DNA of 64,000 nt from Stomoxys calcitrans. Lineage: Eukaryota > Arthropoda > Insecta > Diptera > Muscidae. The notes below the pieces were generated by a model that saw only the letters and a program-made list of their open reading frames with translations, made no database searches and was not told the origin of the DNA. Made by a program: the position numbers and the translations under genes. Positions 44,044 through 53,044 of the stretch are shown here, piece by piece; position 1 is the first letter of the stretch, and the number at the start of each line of letters is the position of its first letter. Where the stretch lies: contig NC_081553.1 of the NCBI RefSeq assembly GCF_963082655.1, positions 150,460,990 through 150,524,989 of the forward strand. Reading direction: 5' to 3'.

Positions 44044-44854
44044 ATGGAAAGATATATTTTAAGTTTAAGTATTATATATGCAGTGCTTAATATTGCAGTA
44101 GGCACAGTTTATTTTGAGGAAAATTTTTTGGATGGTAAGTAGTTTGGAGAAATCTGAAGAGTAAATATTTATATTACCTTTTATTTAGATTCTTGGAAAA
44201 ATTCTTGGATTAGTAGTAAACACCCTGGAAAGGAATTTGGCAAATTTATTTTAAGTTCTGGAAAGTTCTATAATGATCAAAATTCTGACAAAGGTACTGG
44301 AAGCTTTTGTGAATTCATGACACATAAATACTAATTTTTATTTTAAATGTCTTACCAAAGGTATTCAAACATCCCAAGACGCAAAATTTTATGCGGTGTC
44401 GAAAAAATTTCCTCCTTTTTCTAATGAGGATAAGCCTCTAGTTGTTCAATTTTCTGTGAAACACGAGCAAAATATTGACTGTGGTGGCGGCTATATAAAA
44501 CTTTTTGACTGCTCTCTGGAACAGACCGACATGCATGGAGAATCTCCGTACGAAATTATGTTTGGTCCAGACATATGTGGACCCGGAACGAAGAAAGTTC
44601 ATGTTATATTTAGTTACAAAGGCAAAAATCATTTGATCAATAAGGAAATTCGCTGTAAAGATGACGTATTCACCCACTTCTACACATTAATTGTAAAGCC
44701 AGATAATACCTATGAGGTATTAATTGATAGTGAAAGCGTTCAAACTGGTAATTTAGAAGACGACTGGGATTTCTTACCGCCCAAAAAAATTAAAGACCCA
44801 AGTGCAAAAAAACCGGAGGATTGGGATGATAAGGTATGTACACAATATTGGTAA
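44044..44854 (+). CDS. Calreticulin-like gene, N-domain only, three exons
   Basis: Calreticulin is an ER-lumen lectin chaperone that binds glycoproteins and calcium. Exons are 44044-44134, 44189-44293 and 44361-44854. The introns (54 and 67 bp) have GT-AG ends and keep phase. Residues 1-20 look like a signal peptide (ILSLSIIYAVLNIAVG) before VYFEENF, matching the usual mature start. SKHPGKEFGKF, GIQTSQDAKFYA, both family signatures (KHEQNIDCGGGYIKLF and IMFGPDICG), and the paired Cys are all present. The model ends after KKPEDWDDK either at a donor-like GTATGT (44834) or by read-through to VCTQYW and a stop, giving 229 aa against about 400 in the family. No proline-rich P-domain, acidic C-domain or KDEL-type tail was found downstream in the window. 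It is either a truncated paralogue or pseudogene, or a gene whose last exons lie beyond an intron full of transposons. Confidence 0.85.
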
Positions 44855-45275
44855 AAAAAAACAATTCTATAAGTTTGAAATAGGAAGGTACGCTTAGATA
44901 ATGTAAAAATATCCATTTGACTCTAACATTTATGAAATTTTCAACTGGTTGTCGATAACAGATCTTGGTAATGAGATAAAAACTTCGAAAAGGAACACAA
45001 AAACGATTTTATTGCAAAAAGTGATATAATTTAAAAAGGTAGAACACAAAACTGTCCATTATATATAAGCGTAGTTTCGTAGAGCCGAATCTTATATATT
45101 TTCCACCACGCATTAAAATTTTTCGGACGAGTTTACTCTTTAGACTAAACGGCCAAAGAATAGCTAATTGAAATAAGAATTTGGGCGCCAAGGGCCCAAG
45201 ATTTACATAGAAGTTGGATTTAAATGACTTACAACACATCCCGTTGAGGAAATATACAACGTAGATCTTCTATGG
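44855..45275. other. Non-coding stretch after the calreticulin-like exons
   Basis: I searched this stretch for the missing IPDP/KPEDW repeats of calreticulin and found none. No other gene or repeat was recognised. Confidence 0.5.
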
Positions 45276-45579
45276 TGTTGTTCTTGTAGCCACATTGCAT
45301 GTGGAGGTAGCAATCCTCATAAAACTCCTAAAGATGAGTAATCTCGTTCCGGTTCATAGGGCCGACCACTGCGTGTTATTTAAAGGCGACAAAAAAACTC
45401 GCCTTGTCATATCGAGCATCATAGGCACTCAGTATATAAGTAAGAGCCGGTGCCGCCCGGACTCTCACTGAGACTTTCGACTCGATACCGCTGATTGTCC
45501 GCGACTGCAGTTACAGCTACTCTGTATTCGAAGCATCTCACTATCCGCAACCTATCCGCCCGGTAGCTCTCAGCTGAGT
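45276..45579 (-). repeat. Possible further short element with TTGTTGTTGTAGC-like end
   Basis: The segment begins GTTGTTCTTGTAGCC, close to the TTGTTGTTGTAGCAG tail of SINE-B read in the same direction, and is GC-richer than its surroundings. CCGCCCGG occurs twice inside (about 45452 and 45557). No second copy is in the window, so calling it a repeat is an inference. Confidence 0.3.
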
Positions 45580-45585
45580 TTCTCG

Positions 45586-45683
45586 TTGTTGTTGTAGCAG
45601 TGTGTTATATACTGGGCACCCCATATCGATGAAGATCTCCATCGTGTCAATCCGGTACGTACAACCGCCATGGGATTGGGAGC
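45586..45683 (-). mobile_element. SINE-B copy a (short LINE-B derivative), diverged
   Basis: Read on the minus strand it goes from CAATCCCATGGCGG at the 5' end through GTACCGGATTGAC and CGATG...CATCG to ACACACTGCTACAACAACAAC, the same 5' block and tail as LINE-B with nothing between. TTCTCG at 45580-45585 and 45684-45689 may be the target duplication. Part of the P2 region of the candidate ribozyme fold is lost in this copy. Confidence 0.7.
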
Positions 45684-45690
45684 TTCTCGT

Positions 45691-45759
45691 GATAACTACA
45701 TATGACCACCACACAGATCGGAGCCGAAAGCTGCATCCTGTGTGGTCTTCATAGTTATC
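45691..45759. repeat. Long imperfect hairpin
   Basis: GATAACTACATATGACCACCACACAG (45691-45716, split here only as one arm) is complementary, with gaps, to CTGTGTGGTCTTCATAGTTATC (45738-45759), leaving a loop of about 21 nt. It lies directly beside SINE-B copy a. It could be a short foldback element or a remnant; nothing identifies it further. Confidence 0.5.
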
Positions 45760-46294
45760 CCGTATCGGGATATGGTGTCGCCATCATTAGTTAGGAGAAT
45801 ACCTGCTTTGAATAATGTTTCAGATGGTTTCGCAAGGATTTGAAGCTAGACATTCAGTGTCACAGTCAGACATGTTAACACGTGTGCCCAGGTTATTTAA
45901 GTGAAAACTGGTTTTTTTAAAAGAATAATTTTTAAGATGTGGCGCAGTAGTGGAATAGCGGCCTAAAACCAAACAACAATGGATTTTATTTTCTTTATTA
46001 AGATGGGAATATGTGGTCACTTATGTGTTATGTCGGGCTTACAATCTGCCTTACCAAAAAAAAACATCGCCGCTGAGGGTCAAATCCATCTCGGCACCGC
46101 TTTCGCATTACTTCGAGATGGCTCTAAAATGGTGCTTACGAAGAACGAAGTTCCATTTCATCGCTTGCGTCCGAGCACCCATCACTGTTTGTTTATTTGT
46201 TTTCAGTTTCATATACAACAAGATTTTAAATCTTATAATTAAAGTATGTGACTTTTGTTGTAATAATAAGATTTTTGATTTAATAATAAAATAG
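45760..46294. other. Non-coding stretch
   Basis: No protein family recognised. A weak tRNA-like box B appears on the minus strand near 45840 but without a consistent cloverleaf. Confidence 0.4.
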
Positions 46295-46336
46295 TCGCAT
46301 TTAATAAAATTATCTAATTTTTTTTATTAAATGCGA
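46295..46336. terminator. Perfect 15 bp stem-loop with AATAAA signals on both strands
   Basis: TCGCATTTAATAAAA (46295-46309) and TTTTATTAAATGCGA (46322-46336) form a perfect inverted repeat around 12 nt. AATAAA-type signals occur in both directions in and around it. It lies just past the 3' end of LINE-D copy 2 (minus), so it may serve polyadenylation, or be a foldback remnant. Confidence 0.4.
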
Positions 46337-46399
46337 TTTTTATAAACACAAATGAAACAAGTAGCCAAATTAATAAATAAGTTTCCTATCATAAGTAGA

Positions 46400-47811
46400 C
46401 AATTTTTAACATAAATACAAGGTAACAAGATTATTAGAAATATTCATATAAAGCTTTCTTAAAAGCATTTGCGTTGCCAATAAATTGAATATGGGGAGGC
46501 AGAGATTTACAAAGACGAATAACATTGTAGGAAAATTGCCATACAGATATCAGGAGACGGTAGCGAATAGGTACTTTACAATTATTCTACTAGATCTACC
46601 AATTTTAACTTTTGCGTGAAGATTTTCAGGACTTCTGTTGTACACTTACATTAAAAGTGTTCTCAAAAAAGTAAATCACCGAGTGCGATACCATGCAAAT
46701 TTTTAAAAGTTGAAACACTTGCATATCTCTTTTGATCATAGACATATATTATTATTATATAGACAGATATTTCCAACCGATTTCAACGTCTCGAGTCACA
46801 TTGACTAAACAACTTACAGCCAGATAGGAGTATAAGTACAAGATATGATTTCGCTAAAAGGGATCTGATGTTCTGTAGTGTGTATAAACGTGTTTTATAG
46901 AGTGTTCCTAACATTCCGAAGATTTTGCCTGTCGCTGATATGATATGGTCCTTCCATGTTAGTGTTTGATTAATAATAACACCAAAATTTTTTTGTTTTA
47001 TGTACCTGTTGATAGCGTTATTTCCAATTTGCAGAGGGTATTCGCACACCACTTCCTGGCAGCGGTTTGGAAAAAGAATGAACTTTGATTTATTTGGATT
47101 TATGTGCCGTTTGTTTTCCATAGCCCTCATGTTGATATATCTTTAGTTGGTGTTTAGCTTCTCTATTCCATGACATAGTTCTGACTTTGGGCAATTCAGA
47201 TAAATATGTTCATTGTCCGCATAGATTTAGATATTTGAATGTGTCAGTCTGGTTGGCAGTTCATTTATATACATACAAAACAGAAGCGGTCCCAGCTTCT
47301 GGCGTGTACGCATGAGAATTCAAATTAAGAATACATTGGAAATACATTCAATATGGACAGCATTGGACTATCTATTTGGTGATGGTAGATGATTTTATGA
47401 AATTTTCATTAATTTTGTCGCGATCCCCAAATTTTATTAGTGGTGTTTTTTTTTTTTTTTTTGCCAACACCTATTTCCCGTATAAATTTCCACTTCCTTT
47501 TTGTATTTGTAGCATTTTGAAATTTGTTGGCATAGTTGATTCTTTTGCTCCTCTGTGTCGCCTTGTTGACCTCAGACCTCAGTGATCGGAATTCTTCATG
47601 CAACTGGGGCATCTTAAACATTTTCCATCTCTTGAATGCAATATCTCTTTTGTTTATTAATTCTTTTATAGGTGGGTTAAACCAAATATTATATCTTCGA
47701 CTTCTTACACAAGACATTTGTTGTGGAACTGCACAATTCTGTAAATATCGCACTTTATAATTTAAAAATTCGAGTGGTTCATCAGCTAAAACCATGGCAA
47801 AATTTTCATTC
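46400..47811 (-). pseudogene. LINE-D copy 2 ORF2 linker and RT C-terminal part
   Basis: The linker reads SRRYNIWFNPPIKELINKRD and RKWKFIREIGVGKKKKK (47795-47410). The RT catalytic region is missing, and the text resumes at HINPNKSKFILFPNRC, KQKNFGVIINQTLTWKDHI and LLAKSYLVLILLSGCKLFS (47110-46810). It ends with HGIALGDLLF and a decayed CKSLPPHIQFIGNANAFKK (about 46530-46450), the typical SIRLWNSLP end. The loss of YADD means no activity. An 18-T run at 47445-47462 lies inside it. Confidence 0.75.
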
Positions 47812-47817
47812 CAATTT

Positions 47818-48059
47818 ATTATGTTTGGTCAAGACATATGTGGACCCGTGAACAAAGAAAGTTCATGTTATATTTATTTACAAAGGCAAAAATCATTTGA
47901 TCAATAAGGAAATTTGCTGTAAAAATGACGTATTCACCCACTTCTACACATTAATTGTAAAGCCAGATAATACCTATAAATTATTAATTGATAGTGAAAG
48001 CGTTCAAACTGGTAATTTGGAAGACGACTGGGATTTCTTACCGCCCAAAAAAATTAAAA
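47818..48059 (+). pseudogene. Copied piece of calreticulin exon 3 inside LINE-D copy 2
   Basis: This segment matches 44555-44795, the exon coding from IMFGPDICG to LPPKKIK, in the same orientation. I count about nine substitutions and one inserted T (in CCCGTGAAC against CCCGGAAC), which shifts the frame. Substitutions include Pro to Gln in the FGPD motif and Arg to Cys in EIRCK. Both breakpoints are inside the exon and carry no poly-A. On each side the minus-strand LINE-D sequence is directly adjacent (GCIYRPNKSIPYDSIT on one side, INWNENFAMVLADEPLEF on the other). Confidence 0.9.
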
Positions 48060-48061
48060 GT

Positions 48062-48475
48062 TATTGAGTCATACGGTATGGATTTGTTTGGTCTATAAAT
48101 ACATCCAAGAAGCAACTTGTGTGAATTTGCATTTGCTTCCACAAATATTGACTCTACTTTCTCATCCGTGTCTGATTTTGAACAACATCACACGGGATGT
48201 TGTTCCTAAAATAGATAACTCCACCTCCTAAGGAACATCTATCGTTTAGAAAAACAAACCATGTCCACCAATCATGCAATTCGTAAAAGCGGGGCTAAAC
48301 CAAGTTTCGGACACATAGATAATGTCGACTCCTGACGTTTCAAATATATTTCGAATTTCATCAATTTTTCTGAGTAGACTGCGCATTGATGTGGCAAATA
48401 TTCAAACCACTATTCTGCTTGGCTAGAATGCGAATCATATTCTTCAATCCGTCTCTGGAAATGCCTGTATTATTT
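48062..48475 (-). pseudogene. LINE-D copy 2 endonuclease N-terminal part
   Basis: Across frame changes the minus strand reads LNICHINAQS, VDIICVRNLV (normally CVSETW), LFFLNDRCSLGGGVIYFRN and GCIYRPNKSIPYDSIT. This is the start of an APE endonuclease, with the catalytic Glu position altered. It ends at the calreticulin piece, so the second half of the endonuclease is missing. Confidence 0.7.
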
Positions 48476-48599
48476 ATAGGTAACAGATTTTGGGAACGCG
48501 AGACACTTTAGATAAAGTTATGTATTTAATTTCTATAAACATTTTAGCAATGACAATATTAATAACAAAAATAATGTATTTATAAATAATAATAAAAAT

Positions 48600-49422
48600 A
48601 TTTATTTCAGTTTAAAGTATTGTGATTGAGAGGTTGATCGAAAAATATTCTACAAGTTAGAAAGGCTGTCGATTAATAAAGGTTCTCCATTTGTTGTAGG
48701 TTTCACATAAATTAAACCTTGGCATGAATATGTGGAATTCTCTTTAATGTGAGATTCTCTTTAAGTTGTATTCGGTGATCTGATGAAAAGCCATTTTGTT
48801 GCAGGAGTAAGGGACTTTTGACGTTTCTTTTAAATTGCGACAACGCCCTATGGAAATTATTTTTCAAATAAGGCGTAAGCATTTGAATTATAATTGTAGA
48901 ATCCTATAGTTGCTTATTTTTTGCTTTGCATTCGATAAATGCCTTTATACTGAGGAGTAGGTATATTTAAAGCGTTGCAAATACTATCGAATACAGTGCA
49001 CGAATTCTAGGGTTTATTAAAAGGGATGCCGTTAAAAAGCAGATCGCATGCAACAGATACATTTTCCTGCCCCTGTATTTGTGATTTCCATGAGAATATT
49101 TTTTCTCCCATGCTCTTGATTTTTTGCATTCGGTCTTTACCACAGAAATTCTTGCACATAGCGTTTTTATGCTTACCATGCTTGGCCACAATTTAGTCTA
49201 CTATCTTTTTGATATGTGAGACAACTCTATCCTCGCTTTCTTCAACATTACTTTTATTAGTTGCAGATGTTCTATGCATGTTGGTGAAGCGGGAGTTTTT
49301 GGGAGTCCCCTTTTGACTGATGCCGTTAGTTTCTCCATAATTTCACCTTGTAGCTTGTGGTTTGTTGCATTTATTACAGAGAGTATTTGGTTGTGGTTCT
49401 CATTCTTAACCTGATTTGACAT
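48600..49422 (-). pseudogene. LINE-D copy 2 ORF1, broken
   Basis: It starts MSNQVKNENHNQILSVINAT with a helix-rich N-terminal part to 49201 (stop). A Cys-rich part follows (SVACDLLFNG, 49060-49010). After that comes the block MLTPYLKNNFHRALSQFKRN and NGFSSDHRIQLKENLT (about 48870-48740), which corresponds to YFLKCYTGFRKRNNG and INENIT in copy 1. Several stops are present. Confidence 0.6.
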
Positions 49423-49439
49423 TTTTATATTGATTTTAA

Positions 49440-49864
49440 TTTTGTTGAGAAGAGATGCTTGATTGATTGCGTATGTGTTTGTAAGGTTGGTTTATTAGAA
49501 AATAAACAATGCTTTGTTTGGAAATGCCGGCTATGTCGTACAAATATTTTTTCTGATTTTACCAAGAACAACAGTTCAAATCAGAAAACATTGATCTTTT
49601 GCATTACACAAATGGACAAAGTTTTATACAGTGCCAATATGTAGTGATAAATTTAATAAACTGATAATATGAAATTAAATTACAGAGCCAATAAAAACAC
49701 GTCTGTCTCCCTCAACCATTGATCTTCATCTCAGTAGAGAGAAAAATAAGAGTTACACTTCCCCATTTTGTGCAATTATTTGAAAAAAAAACGATATGTT
49801 ATATTTAACATCCCCATGTCTCCTATATACAAATTTCGTGATATTTTGGCTAAGTTTTCTGTTT
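49440..49864. other. Non-coding stretch
   Basis: No gene or repeat recognised; AT-rich. Confidence 0.5.
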
Positions 49865-49917
49865 CGAGGATACTTTTTAGTTTTTAGATCGAACAACAAG
49901 TCGATTACTGGCTTAGG

Positions 49918-50020
49918 TTGTTGTTGTAGCAGTGTGTTGTGCACTGAGGCGACAGCCCTTGTCGATGAAGGAATCCATCGGGTCAATCCGGTACACAACC
50001 GGCTGCCATGGGATGGTTGT
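49918..50020 (-). mobile_element. SINE-B copy b with 10 bp target duplication
   Basis: CTGGCTTAGG at 49908-49917 and 50021-50030 directly flank 103 bp. On the minus strand the sequence runs from the LINE-B 5' block (CATCCCATGGCAGCCGG...) straight into the LINE-B tail (ACACACTGCTACAACAACAA). It is inserted in a LINE-A tail. No coding function is expected; it is mobilised, by inference, by LINE-B proteins. Confidence 0.85.
49951..50016 (-). ncRNA. Candidate HDV-like ribozyme in SINE-B copy b
   Basis: The same five helices as in copy c can be drawn: P1 with one mismatch, P2 GGCAGCC/GGCTGTC with a G-U pair, P3 GGT/ACC with a short loop, P4 CCGATG/CATCGA with a mismatched closing pair, and J4/2 CAAG. 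The changes keep P2 pairing but weaken P1 and P4. The fold was drawn by hand. Confidence 0.5.
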
Positions 50021-50094
50021 CTGGCTTAGGTGTATGTCCATAGTTGCATGGGACGGATTAATATCTGCACCCTCTTTTCAACCTTTCCTGGGCT

Positions 50095-50265
50095 CAGTTT
50101 CGTGGACCATCTCCCGTATGCTTCGTTCTCCCACCGTATCTGCCACTTTCTTGTAGTCTCATTTCTTATTTTCTTTCTGTAGTCTATGGTATTTAGTATC
50201 ATCGTCAAAAAAGGGTCTAATTTGATACTAAACCAGCACAACGGTAACGTTGGACAAAGGCATTC
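50095..50265 (-). pseudogene. R1-like LINE ORF2 C-terminal scrap
   Basis: The minus strand reads IRNETTRKWQIRWENEAYGR and WSTKLSP. This corresponds to the WQxRWxxxxxGRWTxxLIP motif that follows the RT in R1/LOA-type ORF2 proteins. Only this segment is present, next to the LINE-A tail. Confidence 0.6.
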
Positions 50266-50290
50266 ATACGTCATTTGTTTTAAAATAAAG

Positions 50291-50370
50291 TTTTACGGCC
50301 GTTTTCACAAAACATGAAATCTTTCAATTAAACCTATTTTAAAGCTACATTAGCCTCTTTTATCAAATGC
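50291..50370. repeat. Foldback MITE-like repeat, copy 3 (inverted, partial)
   Basis: The reverse complement contains TAATGTAGCTTTAAAATAGG and ATGTTTTGTGAAAAC, matching the interior and one end of the 7774-7880 element. The other end is not recognisable. Confidence 0.5.
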
Positions 50371-50573
50371 TTGTGGAAGTTTAATGCACAAAAAGATCAT
50401 TTCGTTTTCAGTCACAAAAAAACATTTTGTTAAAAAAAACTTCACTCAAAATATTTGTAAAACTTTCGCACAATCTTGTCCACGTAAAAATAGGTAACAG
50501 CTGGTAAAGTTTGGTCAGACGAAAAATTATTTTTTTACCATTGAAATCTACGTTATGGAATTGAACATAAAAC

Positions 50574-53034
50574 AATTGCTTTGTACGTGGTCAACAAGGT
50601 TTCTTTTTCTGCATCCCAAGTGCTGCCAGGACTTTTTGACTTTATCGCAAATTGCTGTGGCATGTGGGGAGAATGTGTAAGAGCTGTCAAATGTAGCGCC
50701 AAGTATTTTGGGACACTTGATTGTCGCAATCATTTCTCCATCAACCATCACAGTCAGCTCAGTATTCACCTCCCGCGTATTTGTAGTGAACAATGTGGCT
50801 GAAGATTTGGTAGATATCTTCAGATTTCTTGCAGCGAAATATCAAGTTCGTTGAGGTAGACGTTCAACCTATCGCAGATGTCAACAATGGGTGAGGGGCC
50901 TGATGCCATGATCGTTCAATCGTCCGCATATGATATGATCTCTATGCCGTCTGGAGGGGGTGGAATGGAGGATTGATAGAGGTTAAAAAGTGCCGGAGAT
51001 ATCACCCTACCTTGGGGAACTCCCTGTTTCACTCTACGGTGCTTCGACTTCTTATCGCTAAATTCCACAAATGACTGGCGACCACACATATAATTCGCGA
51101 CCCAGCGTTTCAGGCTTGGCTGGGGAGACGTGTTGGCGATGTCCTCAAATAATTTGGCATGACTGACCGTATCGGATGCCTTCAATAGGTCCAGTGCCAC
51201 GAGGACCGCTTTCACATGGCCTGGGCTGATTGCACTTTATTGGTGGTATTGGGGTCACCCTGCCCATTTTCCAGACATCGGGAACTATAAGAGTGTTCAA
51301 AGACAGGTTGAGAACAGTAGTAAGGTACTCAACTGCAGGTGAATCCAGATTCTTCAACTATAATGTAGATATTCCGTCGGGGCCCAACCCCTTGGATGAT
51401 TTGGCGCCACGGATGACATTCGTAACTTCGCCCACGGTAAATTGTGATGGCTGTTCATCGACTCGGAGACCACGAATACGGCAAATGGCTCCTTGCCCCG
51501 TCACTTTCGGGATGCACAATAAATTGACGGTTGAACAACCTGGCGCATCTCTTCGGATTAGTCACGGTTATTTCGCCAGAAGTGACTGAGGTCCTGTCAT
51601 CCCGTCTAACGGGGTTCGAAACCGGTGGCTAAGTTACATTGCTCCAAGTGTTCCATCCAAAAATTCCGCTTATGTTCGTTGACTACCCTGTTTATTTCCA
51701 GATTCAGCTCACTGATTTTGGCGTTAGTGGGGTCCATACAACGAATCCCATCACGGTCGTCTGCGAGTACCACTGCCTGCGCCGGGAAATTGGATCGCAC
51801 TTGGGGTATTCGACCGGCTGGTATAAAGCGAGCGGCTGCTGCGTAAATGATGCCTCGGACTTTCCTCTCGGCCACTAGCACATCCAAGGGGGGTGGCAGT
51901 TCACTGAAGCGGCGATTGATATACTCTTTGAAGCCAACCCAATCGGCCTTCTTCTGATTGATAAACGTCCGGCGCTCAGAGGTTATGAAGTCGTGTGGTC
52001 GGTCGATGGTGAGAATTATGGGGAGGTGGTCTGGATACGTCACTCAGGAGGTCAGGGAATGCAATGGAAATGTCTGGCGAGCTGCTCCACTTCTTAATCC
52101 TAGTGGGGGCCTTCTCATTCACCGTACACTACGTGGAGCCTTCAATCTGCTCTTTCAAAGCTATGCCACGCTGGTCGTTACCTAGGAGAGATTGCCATGA
52201 AGTATGATGCGCATTAAAGTCCCCTAGAACTAGACGATTATGGCCAGATAGTAACCCAGTTATGTCGGGGTTGTAAGTTTGGCTATTAATCGGGACACAG
52301 CTATCAACTGGCGGTATGTACACATTGTATAGCTCTATCTCGGCAGTACCGGACCTGACTGCTATCCTCATGTCCCTATATTGCACGGAATCACGAAGGC
52401 CAATCCCCCACTTCCATTCCTTGAGCGATCCTTACGTAGCACATTGTATCCATGACAACTGTGCAAGCTGCAGGTGTTGGTCAGGTTTGTCTCCTGGATT
52501 GCTGCGACCAATACATCCTTCTGGCTCATGACATCCACAATCTCATCGATCTTGCCACGTAGACCGTTGCAGTTTAGTTGCAAAAATGATACATTTCCCG
52601 GCAATTGCCTGGCAATATTTTGGCTGGGATGCTGCCGTTGTGTTTATTGTCGTACGGGAGAGGTCGGGAGGGTCACATAGTTCGACGACGACAACGCATG
52701 TGACCCACTGCTGGCTGTGTTCGCACAGCACCTTGCGACATATCCAGTGTGACTATACTCCCGTAGTAAGTGAGGCCAGAGCAAGATCGGAAATGTACCC
52801 ACTCCATGCACCGGTTACACCTCACCGACTGATGGTGGAGGCAGTTCTGGCAAACCGAACAGAACCAGGGTCCGGGGTTCTTTTCAATCCCGGCACGGAA
52901 CAGAAGCGTGCGGAGAAGGCACTCTGGGATGTGCCTCTCCCATGACGGAAAAAGACGAACAAGTACACTGAGGCGGCAGCCCTTGCCGATTAGGGGTTCC
53001 ATCGGGTCAATCTGGTGCGCACAACCGGCTACCA
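50574..53034 (-). pseudogene. LINE-B ORF of copy 2, broken, with intact N-terminus
   Basis: The ATG lies at 53034, inside the 5' structured block. The frame stays open through 46 or so residues (WERHIPECLLRTLLFRA) into GIEKNPGP (52868-52891) and the finger FCSVCQNCLHHQSVRCNRCM with CNRCMEWVHFRSC. After a frame change the endonuclease reads VSFLQLNCNGLRGKIDEIVD and LVLGDFNAHHTSW, the linker MTYPDHLPIILTIDRPHDF, and the RT VALDLLKASDTVSHAKLFED, QGVPQGRVISPALFNLYQSS and ISYADD (51215-50916). Frameshifts occur near 52700, 52370, 52130 and 51600. Confidence 0.8.
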
Positions 53035-53042
53035 TGGGATTG
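52975..53042 (-). ncRNA. Candidate HDV-like ribozyme at the 5' end of LINE-B copy 2
   Basis: Minus-strand sequence from 53042: CAATCCC, AT, GGTAGCC, GGT-loop-ACC, AGATTG, AC, CCGAT-loop-ATCGG, CAAG, GGCTGCC. P2 contains a T-G pair where copy c has C-G, so pairing is kept. P1 has one C-A mismatch. Confidence 0.5.
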
Positions 53043-53044
53043 TC

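Larger units (their letters stand above)
46395..49425 (-). mobile_element. LINE-D copy 2: long decayed non-LTR retrotransposon, minus strand
   Basis: In minus-strand order: ORF1 (49422 to about 48600), ORF2 endonuclease start (48470 to 48062), linker and RT (47811 to 46400). It is the same architecture as LINE-D copy 1 and clearly related at GCIYRPN, KQKNFGVII and the SIRLW end. A piece of calreticulin exon (47818-48059) sits between endonuclease and linker. It is inactive. Confidence 0.75.
49865..50087 (+). mobile_element. LINE-A 3' tail fragment, split by SINE-B
   Basis: GAACAACAAGTCGATTACTGGCTTAGG and TGTATGTCCATAGTTGCATGG...ATATCTGCACCCTCTTTTCAACC match the end of LINE-A copy 1 (6318-6400). 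They are separated here by SINE-B copy b, and the LINE-A text is continuous across the site if one CTGGCTTAGG is removed. Confidence 0.8.
50574..53042 (-). mobile_element. LINE-B copy 2: complete 5' end, 3' end missing
   Basis: The 5' terminus CAATCCCATGG is at 53042 on the minus strand, with the ribozyme-like block, 2A-like motif, PHD-like finger, endonuclease and RT up to the region after YADD. Homology stops at about 50574, so the C-terminal part and tail are lost. This is more diverged than copies 1 and 3. It starts at the 3' end of LINE-C copy 2. Confidence 0.85.

Noticed and set aside
45835..45905. tRNA-like sequence on the minus strand (GCTTCAAATCC box B, CTGTGAC anticodon-loop-like)
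   Set aside because: The anticodon stem has two mismatches and no acceptor stem could be drawn; at best it is an old tRNA-derived repeat.
47445..47462. 18-T run as a LINE or processed-gene poly-A tail (minus strand)
   Set aside because: It lies in the middle of LINE-D coding sequence (inside a Lys run), with homology continuing on both sides; more likely slippage.
49201..49422. 73-codon minus-strand frame as a small host gene
   Set aside because: It is the N-terminal part of LINE-D ORF1, followed by further decayed ORF1 homology.
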